From assembly GCA_024509875.1 (NCBI GenBank), contig JAMPIV010014832.1:620001-684000 (forward strand): a stretch of DNA of 64,000 nucleotides, written 5' to 3'. Source of the stretch: Oreohelix idahoensis. Taxonomy: Eukaryota > Mollusca > Gastropoda > Stylommatophora > Oreohelicidae. The notes beneath the pieces are model-generated. The model was not told where the DNA came from, did not search any database, and worked only from the letters and a program-made list of their open reading frames with translations. The position numbers were made by a program, and so were the translations under genes. Shown here piece by piece: positions 47,795-60,404 of this stretch (position 1 is the first letter of the stretch; each line of letters starts with the position of its first letter).

Positions 47795-48640
47795 AGAGGG
47801 AGAGAAAGCTGGAATACAGTGGACATTTAACACACAGCTGGAGGATCTAGACTTTGTAGATGATTTGTACCTTCTGTCACACAGACAGCAAGATATGCAG
47901 GAGAAAACAAATAGATTAGTAACAGAAGCAGCAAAGATGGGACTGCACATAAATGTAAATAAAACAAAAGAAATGAGAATAAATAATAGGCAGACGGACT
48001 CGATGAAGATCAATGATCATGTCATTGAAGAAGTAGAAAACTTTACATATCTAGGGAGCAACATTGGCAAAGGAGGGGGAACTGCTGGTGACGTCTGCAC
48101 AAAGATAAATAAAGCCAGATGTGCTTTTAATGCCCTTCAGCGATATCCAGAGGGAAAAAAATAGAATCTTTAACTCAAATGTGATGTCAGTCTTGCTGTA
48201 TGGCTCAGAGTCATGGCATGTCTCAAAGAGTATCACTGTCAAGCTACAGACATTTGTAAATAGATGTCTCCGATGGATCTTTCGTATAAGATGGCCAGAT
48301 GTAATAAAAAATATAGAGCTAAGGAAAAGATGCGGACAACAGCCAATACAGACAGAAATTAAGGTAAGAAAGTGGGGATGGATAGGACATACACTCAGAA
48401 GAGAAAAATCAAGCATAGCCAGAGTTGCCCTTGACTGGAACCCACAGGGGAAAAGAAGAGTCGGGAGGCCAAAGAGAACTTGGAGAAGAACTGTTGAAGA
48501 TGAGGCTAGGGCAATTGGAATGACTTGGGCACCGATGAAAAAGACAGCCCAGAATAGAAATCGATGGAGAGCAACTTTTTCTGCCCTATGTTTCACAGGG
48601 AACGAAAAGGAATGATGATGTCTGCTCTCTCAGCAGGGAT
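47795..48640 (+). pseudogene. LINE reverse transcriptase C-terminal part, family e
   Basis: The plus strand begins at GIQWTFNTQLEDLDFVDDLY, the catalytic box with FVDD in place of FADD. It continues KTKEMRINN, VENFTYLGSNIGKGGGTAGD, then after a frameshift (about 48140-48175) NSNVMSVLLYGSESWHVSKS, WGWIGHTLRREKSSIARVAL, GKRRVGRPKRTWRRTVEDEA. The element is 5'-truncated exactly at the microsatellite. Its 3' end is near 48620-48650 (gaatgatgatg). The WIGHTLR motif links it to the remnant at 59640-60070. Confidence 0.85.
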
Positions 48641-48649
48641 GGTCAGGTA

Positions 48650-49785
48650 AACAGCCATGATGAATTATTACTGAAAAGAGTGTAAGGTGATCAGAAAATA
48701 GCTAATATCTACTTGATAGCAGAGAAAGAAATGTGCCGACCACGGAAATGGCACGTAATCAGTACTCACAACAAATTTAACTGAATACGGCCGGATAGGT
48801 CAAGAGATCGACAGAAAAATTATGTTACAACTATCACATTTGAAATGGCCTTAAGTATAAACTCAGAGATATTAAAACTAAACACGGTATGACCAGTTTC
48901 TCTCTGTCCGATTATTGTTTGTCTCCAGTTCCATTCTCCGTGCGTTTTTCGATCTCCCTCTATTTCTCTTGCCCTGTGGATTCCAAAGCAAGGACTGCCT
49001 TGTAATGCCAACGTCAGTGTGTATCCTGTGTAACGTCAGTGTGTATCCTGTGTAACGTCAGTGTGTATCCTGTGTAACGCCAGCGTCTTCTCCTCATATA
49101 GTGTTCCACTGGTCTTTGTTTCCTTCCATCAATTCTACATTAGTGATCTTGTCACACCATCACAATCAATGCAAACACTCATTTATGAAAGTATAACTTT
49201 GTTGGTTGTCTTGTCATTACCATGCAATATAACGACCTTGACACTTGAGTTGAATATTATTATTCTGTGTGTTGGAACTGATTTCTTGTATCCACGTATT
49301 TCCCAATACAGTGAAAGCACCTCTTGACTTTAGCATTTCTTATTTCGATGCCTTTGTCTGTTTCTCCAATTTGTCTATATTGCTACCAAGAAACGGTTCC
49401 ATCTCTTGTAGGCATGTTTTTCCAGATGATATCATTTGCAGCATGTTTTCTCAAAATCTTTGACTCGGTCAGATATAGATAAAGAAAACACATTTACGTT
49501 GCTAAAAGTCACGTGGTAAAGTAACAGTGAAAATGGTAGAAAGAAAGAGGAAAGTTCTAAAGAGTAGCGAGACAAGTTTGATTGCGTGCGTCTTGAAATG
49601 TTTCAGGGGAGGGGTGGGCGAGAAAAACACGACAAGGTTACTGTGAACTTCAGAGCACTACAAGTCCCTCACAGGAAAGAGAAATTTTAAAAAATAAAAT
49701 TATGTCGCGATCGGGCCACTCACACAAGCCCTTGGTTTCTGTTTCTTCAGAATAGTGACCTTTGAAGTTGCGATTGAGAGTCTCT
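48650..49785. other. Non-genic, with a 22-bp triplicate
   Basis: Only a short tandem at 49009-49080 stands out: three copies of acgtcagtgtgtatcctgtg plus ta. No gene seen. Confidence 0.55.
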
Positions 49786-49806
49786 TAGTTAGTGTTAGTA
49801 TCTGTG

Positions 49807-49849
<43 letters not shown>

Positions 49850-49870
49850 CTTTTAGTTAATGTTGGTGTC

Positions 49871-49902
<32 letters not shown>

Positions 49903-50033
49903 TCCTAGTTAATGTTGGTGTCTGCGAGAGTGAGACTCTTAGTTAATGCTGGTGTCTGAGAGAGAGAGACTCCTAGTTAATGTCGGTGTCTGAGAGAGAG
50001 AGAGAGAGAGACTCTCAGTTAATGTTGGTGTCT

Positions 50034-50123
<90 letters not shown>

Positions 50124-50128
50124 TATAG

Positions 50129-50167
<39 letters not shown>

Positions 50168-50283
50168 CATAGTTAATGTTGGTGTCTGAGAGAGAGAGAC
50201 TCTTAGTTAATGTTGGTATTTGAGAGAGATATATATTTAGAGAGAGACTCATAGTTAATGTTGGTGTCTGAGAGACAGAGACT
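49786..50283. repeat. GA-rich minisatellite, left part
   Basis: Units of about 28-40 bp built from agactcatagttaatgttgg and tgtctgag, separated by GA runs of variable length and one (TA)n run (about 50035-50120). The array continues at 52715 after solo LTR C. Confidence 0.95.
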
Positions 50284-52714
50284 TGTGGTAAAGTGGGATA
50301 TTATAAATATTTATAGGGGACTTAGTGTACTGACTGAGATCAGCTGTGAAGGTATCTGTATCTAATAAGGGTAGTGTATTACAGATGACCTTACTTGCTA
50401 CCACATATTTATACCTCAGTCAGAATTATTCTGGAATATTGTGATGACTACGTTGAATGTCTAGGGTATGTATATGATGAAGTGTAAGTCACAACAACAA
50501 CAGACAGATAAACAATTTAATTTATTCCACCACACGTGACAACACTGTGACACTCACACACATTTAACACTCTATAAGACTATTCTTAAATGAGGCACTG
50601 GTAAATTTTCAAATATAAATATGTATTAATTACTGTCACTAATATATATGTGTCCTGATTCAAATACAAAGTGAACCAGGAATCACAATCAATTTTAATT
50701 ACAAGTTATATGTACAGAATTTATCAATATGAATCTTGTAGTGACATATTTTATTAATATTATCCTATGTGTGTCAGTTGTGTAGTAGTAATATGAGGTA
50801 ATACTGGTTTTGTTTTTTCAAGCTATGTTGTTATTTGTCATCATGACTTCAAGTGTTTGTTTCTGTTGGAACTAGTATTGGAGATGTTCTCAGTTCCGTT
50901 CATTAAAACAATTAATTTCCCCTCTTATTTTTATACAATGTCAGTTTAAGATGGGGTTACATAATGTTGAGCTCCGCTGGCCACATAAGCTTATCTTTCG
51001 TGATGGCGGCAGGAAAAGACTCCTCTGCTCGATTGCTCCCCTGTGTTCTGGAGACACCTCACTGTTTGCTATATGGACCAAGGAGTATGCTGTCCGCCTC
51101 TGGATTCAGCAAAGCTCTGACCAGGTGCTGCTCAATAACTTTAGGACCACAGTCCCTGAAACAAGAAGGTTGTACCTCCTATTTCATAACTAGTTTATAA
51201 TCCATTTACAGACTGAACACAATACATAACAAACACTGAGTTCAGAGCGGTAGGCGAACTGTCAGCTTCATCTGAAATAATTTACACCAGTATATTCCTC
51301 CCTAATGGTTACTACGCCTCTGCAATTCCAGCATTATTTCTTTCTAGTCAATAAAATAGGTGTCAGTGTACTGTTTGGCAATTCCATTTAGTTTCACTTT
51401 CCTCCGACACCTTCTGTTCAGGCTGGAGCACTATATAGGCTTTACCTCATGTTCGCTACTGAACCACACATATATACAGACATAAATTATCAATTTACAT
51501 TCAATTTTCATTAAAAAGATATCAAATATTTCAAGCTTACCACAATTCATGGAAATAATACAGAATTACGTTGACTGGCAATGAATATAGCACAATTTCG
51601 ATCTGCCGATGTCCCAGGCTTTTATTTAGAAAAATATGCACTGGTGCTCAACGCACTGGTTCTGTAGTAAGTTTATTTGCAAATGTGGTGGTGACCTGAC
51701 GCCTCTGATTGACTATATTCGCGGGTCTAACCAATCGTGCCATGTTTACCCAATCGTTTGAAAAAAAGTACTCCTACTCCCGTTTCCCCTGACAACGAAA
51801 GATAGTATTTATAGCCCGACTAATCGTGTTTAGCCTTACATTTATTGCGCTCCAATCAAATCGGATTTAACATGGAGACCCATTTCCCGTACAATGGTGG
51901 GGTGAAAATCTGCCACTGAGCGATTCTGATTTGGGTGTTGTCTGACATCCCTCACTATTTCTTTTGGCTATAATTTGGTAATTCCTAGACTATTTGCGTA
52001 ACGTTTAACATATTCTTTGTCAGCAAGTCCTAAGGAACCCAAATATACAAATTTAAAGGAGCTAAGTGGCTGCGTTCAAAATATGCATTTTCTTCTAGGA
52101 TAGTCGTGCTGTTGCCACCTCCTCACTTCCAAACTTTATGGTGTCTGCTGTACTGTCATACTAATGTCAGGATTTCAGACATAAAACAGTAGAATGTCAT
52201 GTTTCCTAATAAGCGTTTTGTAAGTTTTTTAAAACCTAACTCTCGTTTTATCACTGTCGATTTGAAAAAAGCTAGTGCATGTGGCCTTACACACGTGATG
52301 GTAGTAATTGTGTATCGCGCGACTGTGGTAGTATTGCCTGCGTTCCGGCTTTCAGCCCCTCCCTTTCTTTCTATCTTTAGTCCATCTGTCTTTCGTTGTT
52401 TTTTTTTTACGCAGTGTATAAAATGACATGAATGGAATATTAAATCTAGGTCAACTTGCGTATCTCAAGGTTTTTCTTAGAAATGCAGCACATGTTTTAT
52501 TGTGTTGGGGAAACGCGTGTATGCTGCAGAAGGCTTTTACTATCAACGTGAAACGTTACAATTTGCAGACGAAGGAGAAAACAAGGGGGATTTTGAGTAC
52601 AGTCATTGTGACAGCACTGTTCTTTACCATTCTTCTTTCCTTTTATTGAAGTTATGTGTTAGGCTTTACATTTACCTGATAATTTATATATGTGGATTAG
52701 AATTTCTCACGACA
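50284..52714 (-). mobile_element. Solo LTR C (2431 bp) inside the GA minisatellite
   Basis: Starts TGTGGTAAAG and ends TCTCACGACA on the plus strand, with a perfect 5-bp duplication agact (50279-50283, 52715-52719). The minisatellite unit itself contains agact, and the array resumes exactly after it. Same orientation as copy A. Carries the open frame at 50951-51193. Confidence 0.93.
50951..51193 (+). other. Conserved small frame antisense within solo LTR C
   Basis: An 80-codon frame with HNVELRWPHKLIFRDGGRKR, then CSGDTSLFA, then YAVRLWIQQSSDQVLL. It corresponds codon for codon to the frame in copy B (36670-36936) and lies on the strand opposite the inferred LTR transcript. No known domain is recognised. 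A decayed version is visible in copy A. Confidence 0.35.
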
Positions 52715-53702
<988 letters not shown>

Positions 53703-53989
53703 TTAGGTACGACAGACACTTAGAAATTAGGTCGGGTAACTTGCTTTAGCTTTACAACTAATATGGAGGCGGAAATGATTGGCAACTAAACAGTTAAAAT
53801 TGTATCTAGGTCAGTGCCAATGGGAAACATGACTTAGAGCAGACGAACAGTCCGCTTTCTTGTTCATAAAGGAGGAACGTTGGAATGTATTGTGACAGCA
53901 GAAACGATTGATGGAAAAAATGATATAGAGGACGAGAAAGAAAGAAGGTATCGGTCAGTTTAACTTGGAGACATGAAAAAAAAAACAGT

Positions 53990-54090
53990 TCACAATAGAG
54001 ATGATTCACATAAATTGGGACAGAACGTTGTGGAGAGACGTTGTCGCCTACGCCGTCGTGCATGACACTTGAAGAAGAAGAAGAACCTTT
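53990..54090 (+). mobile_element. LINE 3' terminus fragment with GAA tail
   Basis: Reads NWDRTLWRDVVAYAVVHDT, a style seen at the very end of LINE proteins (DRDxWR...), then gaagaagaagaag. Only about 100 bp survive. A similar scrap, tggagagacatcatcaccta, occurs at about 62060-62100. Confidence 0.45.
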
Positions 54091-54939
54091 GATGCAGAGA
54101 CCCAACATTAGCATAGACCTTGCAGCGCCAAGCTGCGTGTGTTTCAGTTGACATCACTATGGAAATTGCAAACTACCGACAATTCTTGATACCGACACCC
54201 CCAAGATACAATGAAATCTGCCAAAGCAAAGGGAATAACAAATGATTTCAACAAAAACATTCTCTTTTTGAGGCAATGGAAATCCCTTACATTGGACGCC
54301 ACTTATTGTAATCGCGAATATCAAACGAATAATGTTGTTGTATTCCTTCAGTACTAATTCATACTGTTGCATGAGTGGGAATATAGTATAATTTGATCAG
54401 AGCTTTGTGTCGCTATGTTTATTGACTGTGGCCGTAACGTATGCGCAGCAGTAGTGCTGAGTAATGTCTGGATAAGTTCTTGGGTTTCAACACTTTGCTT
54501 GTCTGGGTTAAAGAAGGGAAGGTAGTCCCATAGCAGAGCTGAGGTGAGTGAGTGAAATGTTAGAGACCTCAATATTGCAGATCTCAGCTTTTATGAGATA
54601 ATGTACTGTTGCTGCTTCATAGAATTGTGAGGTTGATCAGTATCGTTCCTCCTTGAAGATTGTGTCTGTACTTCTACCAATGCTGTTGAAATTAAAAAGT
54701 AGAGGATTGATCCGTGTTCAATGTTACGTACTTTAATGGCGATAGCGCTTAAGGAATTTACAAATGTAATCCTAAAATGGGGAGGGGGGCATTGTCAGTT
54801 TTGAACGCATTGATAGTCTACCGTCGGTGGATGAACCAACGTTACACAACTGTGCCACAACTTTACGGTGGTAAACAATACCGACAGGGCGCTAAGCGTA
54901 ACTACTGTGACAACTCGTAGCTGTTAAAAAAAAAAATAG

Positions 54940-55165
54940 ATACCATCTATTCAACAAATTAAAGATAGGAACTACCGACCAGTTTAACTGTGGCACTGAT
55001 AAAATGACTGCTGAACATCTGCTTCAAAGTTGCCCAACATATGTGGAACAGAGAAAGCGCATATGGCCGACATCAGTACTATTCGTGGAAAAACTCTACG
55101 GAGATTCAAATAGCCTCAAACTGACTACTGCTTTCTTTGAAAACATTCAAGTGAACGTCTGAGAG
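54940..55165 (+). pseudogene. LINE C-terminal CxH-type fragment (I/jockey-like)
   Basis: The plus strand reads CGTDKMTAEHLLQSCPTYVE, then RKRIWPTSVLFVEKLYGDS, then LTTAFFENIQVNV and stop. The CGT...EHLLQSCP pattern followed by WP...KLYG...L..T..F is characteristic of the last segment of I- and jockey-type LINE polyproteins, a different LINE group from families a-e. Upstream parts are missing. Confidence 0.6.
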
Positions 55166-55377
55166 TGTACGAAAAAGAAGTAACTGTTTAAAAAAAAATC
55201 GTAATTAAGAATGTGATCAGTTTAGATCAGCACCTTAATGTATACGTATAAGACGCTTGATTTGTCTATCTTTCTTATTCTTGCACAATTTTAAGTCCCA
55301 CATGTCCATTATGGATCAATAAATAATACAGTATATATAGAAAATGCTATCTTTATCATCTATGTTCATCGTCGATA

Positions 55378-55512
55378 GTAGTATCCCTTTCAATCATTAC
55401 CGACTATAGAAACGCGCCCCCAAGACAATACCTCGACTGCTGCCCATGCAGCATGCCTCTCGAAGCTGGTGAGCCCAGAGTAACGGCGCAACCGATACAG
55501 TCTGGCACCAGA
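55378..55512 (-). mobile_element. Internally deleted copy of LINE family a
   Basis: The left part (55385-55425, tcaatcattaccgactatag) matches the 3' terminus of the LINE at 16077. The right part (55440-55510, tgcccatgcagcatg, then ccgatacagt) matches the 5' leader at 13136-13230. Both are in minus orientation, so a few kilobases between leader and 3' end are missing. Confidence 0.6.
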
Positions 55513-55519
55513 ACACATG

Positions 55520-55623
55520 CTATACTTCATGTCAATGTGCGTGCTATACCTCATGTCAATGTGCGTGCTATACCTCATGTCAATGTGCGTGCTATACCTC
55601 ATGTCAATGTGCGTGCTATACTT
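55520..55623. repeat. 24-bp tandem repeat
   Basis: About four copies of gtcaatgtgcgtgctatacc plus tcat. It starts just after the internally deleted LINE copy. Confidence 0.93.
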
Positions 55624-56044
55624 CTGTTTCACGTACTCTTGAACTCTGTCTTCAAAGTCGCCGTTTTATGGAAGGATCAAAAAGTAACAACGCTGTGAAC
55701 TCTTGGCTGCCATAAGCCAGTTGTGTTCACCGTCCTCTACTTATTTCCGACAGTTTTGCCTGCCTGTTACCAATTTTTTCAAAAAAATGTCTTCTTCTCA
55801 TAAAACATACCAAAGAGAAATAACCTGGTCGTTCTCTAATGTTGTGTAATGTTTCCTTTGTGTTTTAATCTTTTTCTAAACATTCCCATTAGTTTTTAGT
55901 AACTGCTAATTGGATATTTAATATTCACTCTTGTAGTACAATATGTGTCCCTTACAGTGACCTTACTGTTTATTCGTTGTTTCTAATTATCGTCTTTTAA
56001 TAGTATCGATATATGTAACATTTGAACAATTCCATTATATAGAT

Positions 56045-56220
56045 CAGGGTTTCTTAACTTGTAAGCCATGGCCCCCTTGACTTCTAGGGAATCCGTGTAC
56101 ATGATATGAAATTTAAATTGTGAAGTTTTTTTTTTGTCCCTTTTTATGTACATTTATTTCCAGGAAGGGTTCATGGCCGTTATCGGACAATCATGGCATA
56201 AACAAGACGAAGACACCCTG
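56045..56220. mobile_element. hAT-type MITE, 176 bp
   Basis: Tips CAGGGTTTCTTAAC and GACACCCTG form an inverted repeat. The flanking octamers atatagat (56037-56044) and atctagat (56221-56228) match at 7 of 8 positions. Non-coding. Confidence 0.82.
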
Positions 56221-56228
56221 ATCTAGAT

Positions 56229-57005
56229 GCTTGAGTACAAAATATTGATTCTGTTTTATTAATGTGGATGTCAGTTATCCTGTTTAGGTTTACATCTATT
56301 GATCTGTCCTTTTCTTTGTCAATCTTAATCATTTTATTTTTAGTATTACATGCTTCATCTTAATTTCATTCAGTTTTGTCACTGCGCAAAGCTTTGCTAA
56401 GAATATTTCTGAAGAGAGCTCGTATCTTTTTTCTTTTAATATCATCTCTTGACTCGCGGTGCTAAATGTGGAAGGTCGTGGACAAGTTACCAGAAAGATG
56501 TGTGAACGTTTCTAAATTTTAGTATTTCTTTCTAAGCAGTGACGTCAGTACCATCCAAGCCTAGCAAAGCATAGAAACAATTTTCTTTTTATCTGTTGGT
56601 GTCATTTTATTTGAGCAATTGTAATATAGTTCACCTTTGCCATCTTCCAGATTATTAAAAAATCGAATAAGATACATCAATGTCCTATTCTCAGCCATCG
56701 TTTACTGTAGCCATAAGTGACTTCATTGTTTTCCCTCTCTTAGCTAGTAATGTAATTTTGTTAGCAATATTAAGTTTATCTTTGTGGCTATTGTATTGTG
56801 AATAATTGTCTTTCACAAAATGTTTGTTTGTTATGTCTTATCATAACATTGGCCATATCAGTAATATCATTGACTAGAAGAAGAATTACCATCTTATATA
56901 ACGGAGACTTGGGACAAGATACCTTTGCCTTGTGATTGAGAAAATGAATCAAGTTAAAGGGAGATAGAAAATCAGTGGATATTATAGTTCCCTGTTTTAC
57001 TTTTT
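56229..57005. other. Non-genic AT-rich sequence
   Basis: No exon, repeat or transposon end recognised. Confidence 0.5.
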
Positions 57006-57007
57006 TT

Positions 57008-57185
57008 GGGTTTGATTTTGGTTTTAAGCACTATCTTCATTGCACACGGACAACATCAGTGCTTCGATAAGGACCACTGGTTCGGACACAAATATTTCCT
57101 TGAATTATATTCCCTCTACGGGAAATCGAACCCGGTGCCTTTAGCACTCGAGGCGGATGCCATACCTCTTAGCCACTCCGACTCC
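57008..57185 (-). mobile_element. tRNA-derived SINE, minus strand
   Basis: Read on the minus strand: A box gagtggctaagaggtatggc, B box ccgggttcgatttcccg, then ggaaatatttgtgtccgaac and the 3' end gttgtccgtgtgcaatgaag with a CCAAAA-like tail. About 178 bp long. Its promoter head resembles the SINE at 34820, while its 3' end is shared with 37640-37790. Confidence 0.8.
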
Positions 57186-58049
57186 CCCCCCCCCCCTTTT
57201 TTTAAAATGTTATTTCAAAGAGTAAGTAACCCGCCAAATCATGGCGAGAAATAGTTATGTTGTGTTTGTCCTGCTGCATGTCATCTTGAAGTCACTAATT
57301 CTCAGGTTGTCATTTATGTCAGGTATACAATCGTTATGAAACTGTATGTGGTTATGACAATTGGTTATGAATGCCCGTCAAAAATGATATGGGGAGAAGT
57401 GGGGAAAAAGAAATGTGCTGGACTTTGACTAATTAATTAACAGCTGCTTTATTACAACATGTTTTGTAAATATACAGATATTTGTTTTAATCTTGCTTCG
57501 GTACGTATTTTTTTATTTTTAAATTCAAGATAATTTTTCTATTACTCCATCTCCGAATCATTATTTATATGAGTATCGACTTGAGCGACTACATCCATGG
57601 AGTTATTGGAAATATAACTAACTCCATTCTTTATTCAAACTCGCCCGAATTACGATATGGGGAAAATTCAAGAAGCTATGTCCAAACATCCGCCATTATT
57701 AAAGGTGGTAACAAATGCGCGTTGTTTCAACAGGCGCACAATTTAATTCCCATCCCGAAAAATGTGCCATGAAAAAGATTGAAACCTTGGTGGGAAATGT
57801 TGTTACTAATGTGACAGATGGATAATAGTATTAGGAGGTTTAATAATAAATGTATATATTAATTTGTTTACATGATGAGTTTACCAGCCCGTACATACCC
57901 TTATATATATATATATATACAAGGCTCCACAGCTGCTTCCTAGTTTGCAGGGTATGATAAATAAACAAGTATATTGATTACGCAAATATTTTCAGCGGCC
58001 ATCTGCTTTACAGTCTCAGGAAAGTGGCAAATTCCAACTGCATGTTACG

Positions 58050-58122
58050 ACAGTGGAGCGGGCTGCACTGAAGACTAAATCGGACCTCATGCGGCCCTCG
58101 GGCCGCGTGTTTGACACCCCTG
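58050..58122 (-). mobile_element. Single hAT-like terminus
   Basis: Reads CAGGGGTGTCAAACACGCGG on the minus strand from 58122, then a palindromic GGCCCGAGGGCC stretch, as in many hAT/Tip100-type ends. I could not find the partner end, so only one terminus is claimed. Confidence 0.5.
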
Positions 58123-58879
58123 CTGTAAGAGATAAAGTTTGCGACGAACTTCTGTCGTTCAAATCTTTCATGTCTTGTAGTTTGCGAAATGTCAGTTTTA
58201 ACAGAAAGGACTTGTTAACATGTTATTTAAGATTAAATAAGATAGAACAGTATACAGTCATTCTCGGGAAGTGGGTGTTATACTGGTGGGTTAGTACACA
58301 GGATTTCATATGAACCCTAATACAATAAAGTACAGCAATATTTTCGTGCGAATTAAGTCACGACAAAAGTCACATGCTAGTTTCCGTTTTATAGCCACAA
58401 TATCGATTGCGCTTTCTTCCTGCCAGAAACAAGGTTTGTAGTCAAGGTAAAAGTAAATTAGCTGTAAATTAGGATTGATGGTGCCGAACATTGCTAGCTC
58501 TTATCCTGTCAGTGCAGGTTGGTAGCGACCAATAAAGCTCCAATTTAGGCAAATAAAACGGCTAATTTCGGATAATGTGGTTCTCCACGCTGCTTCTAAC
58601 GAACGGTCTCTGACCAATAAATTGGCCCTTCAGCTCCGAGTTTACTGTTGCTAATGGGTATGAAAAAAAAAAAAAGATAGGTAACTTCCTTGCCTGCTGT
58701 ACAGTGGTGTTCAGATCATTCTAAACTCATCGGCATGCGGGCCTCTGCTCGTCAGTGGACGTTTCGGTGTTTTCGTTCATAGCGAACTGGCTTCTGCCAT
58801 GTACTATTAAACCATATTTACATGGCACCGTGTTCTCGGTGGTCTCGGAAGAAGCAAAGAAAGAACAGGACTACTGTAC

Positions 58880-59008
58880 CTCAGGCATGTCGTACCTGCC
58901 ACTAATATGAGGTTATTCAAGTGGCTGGAAACCTCGTCATTGTAAAACAACTTACAGCAGAAACCACAGCTGTAAGAGCACACGAATGTTTGGTGCAAGC
59001 TTCCTGAA
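58880..59008 (-). repeat. Dispersed repeat, copy 1
   Basis: Shares gcatgtcgtac, actaatatgaggtt and tttggtgcaagcttcc with 63010-63145 over about 130 bp. It is probably the 3' end of a LINE or SINE on the minus strand. Its right edge runs into the 19-bp array. Confidence 0.65.
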
Positions 59009-59636
59009 AGTGGTTCAGCTTCCTGAAAGTAGTTCAGCTTCCTGAAAGTGGTTCAGCTTCCTGAAAGTGGTTCAGCTTCCTGAAAGTGGTTCAGCTTCCT
59101 GAAAGTGGTTCAGCTTCCTGAAAGTAGTTCAGCTTCCTGAAAGTGGTTCAGCTTCCAAAAGTTGTTCAGCTTCCTGAAAGTGGTTCAGCTTCCTGAAAGT
59201 GGTTCAGCTTCCTGAAAGTGGTTCAGCTTCCAAAAGTGGTTCAGCTTCATGAAAGTGGTTCAGCTTCCTGAAAGTGGTTCAGCTTCCTGAAAGTTATTCA
59301 GCTTCCTGAAAGTGATTCAACTTCCTGAAAGTGATTCAGATTCCTGAAAGTAGTTCAGCTTTCTGAAAGTAGTTCAGCTTCCTGAAAGTGGCTCAGCTTC
59401 CTGAAAGTGGTTCAGCTTCCTGAAAGGGGTTCAGCTTCCTGAAAGGGGTTCAGCTTCCTGAAAGTGGTTCAGCTTCCGAAAGTGGTTCAGATTCCTGAAA
59501 GTAGTTCAGATTCCTGAAAGTAGTTCAGATTCCTAAAAGTAGTTCAGCTTCCTGAAAGTGGCTCAGCTTCCTGAAAGTGGTTCAGCTTCCAAAAGTGGTT
59601 TAGCTTCATGAAAGTGATTTAGCTTCCTGAAAGTGA
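58995..59636. repeat. 19-bp minisatellite, ~33 copies
   Basis: The unit is gttcagcttcctgaaagtg with scattered deletions (cttccaaaagtg). It appears to start from the end of the neighbouring dispersed repeat, whose last bases are gcaagcttcctgaaagtg. Confidence 0.95.
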
Positions 59637-59639
59637 GCA

Positions 59640-60070
59640 CAAAAAAATAAGAATCTTCATCTGAGATGTCAAGATAGTCCTATCGTATGGCTGTGAAAGA
59701 ACAAAAGATTTGATAATCAGAAATATATAAACTGTCATAAATGGTTGTTTACGCGGAATAGAGAGATTGAAATGGTATGACAAGATGTGGAATGGACGGG
59801 GACAGTCAGATAAATACCGATGGAACAAGATGTGAGAGAACACTTTGGCGTCCTATATGGCACACACTGAGAAAACCCGTTGATAGCATTACGAGGCAGT
59901 CTTTGTTCTGGACAAAAACCACATGTAAAAGGAAACTTGAGACAGACATAAAGGGATAGGAAACACATGTGAAAACCTTGAACGAATGGCACAGGACAGG
60001 AGGGTTTGGAGTTTTTTGTTGAAGGCTGGTGCTCCACGGAGAGCTAGGAGGTAGTGAATGAATGGGTATC
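59640..60070 (+). pseudogene. Decayed LINE C-terminus, family e-like
   Basis: The plus strand, with frameshifts, gives KIVLSYGCER, then VINGCLRGIERL, then WRPIWHTLRKPVDSITRQSL, an internal deletion, and NLERMAQDRRVWSF. These match in order the LLYGSESW, CLRWIFRIRW, WIGHTLRREKSSIARVAL and AQNRNRW elements of the copy at 47795-48640. Confidence 0.65.
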
Positions 60071-60404
60071 CGTGCATGCACCACACGGAGTAAAGTTTGC
60101 GTGAAGTTCACTCATAACCAGAAATGTATAACATACCAGATTATTTATAGCCGCATAAACTACATATAAACGATGGAACACACACAAACAGACATATGCT
60201 TATGCGGGTGATTCGTTTGTTAATAATCTTTGTAAATAATCTCACGGCTAGCAGATCAGATTATGGCGTAATCACTAAGTAATTATCTGTGTATCCTCCC
60301 TTGTTATCGGTGCTACTTCATGCTGCAGTATCTGGTCAGCCAATAACAATAACCAGGTGTGGTCAGAGAGTCAATTAACTATTATTGTAGACAAGAACTT
60401 CAGA

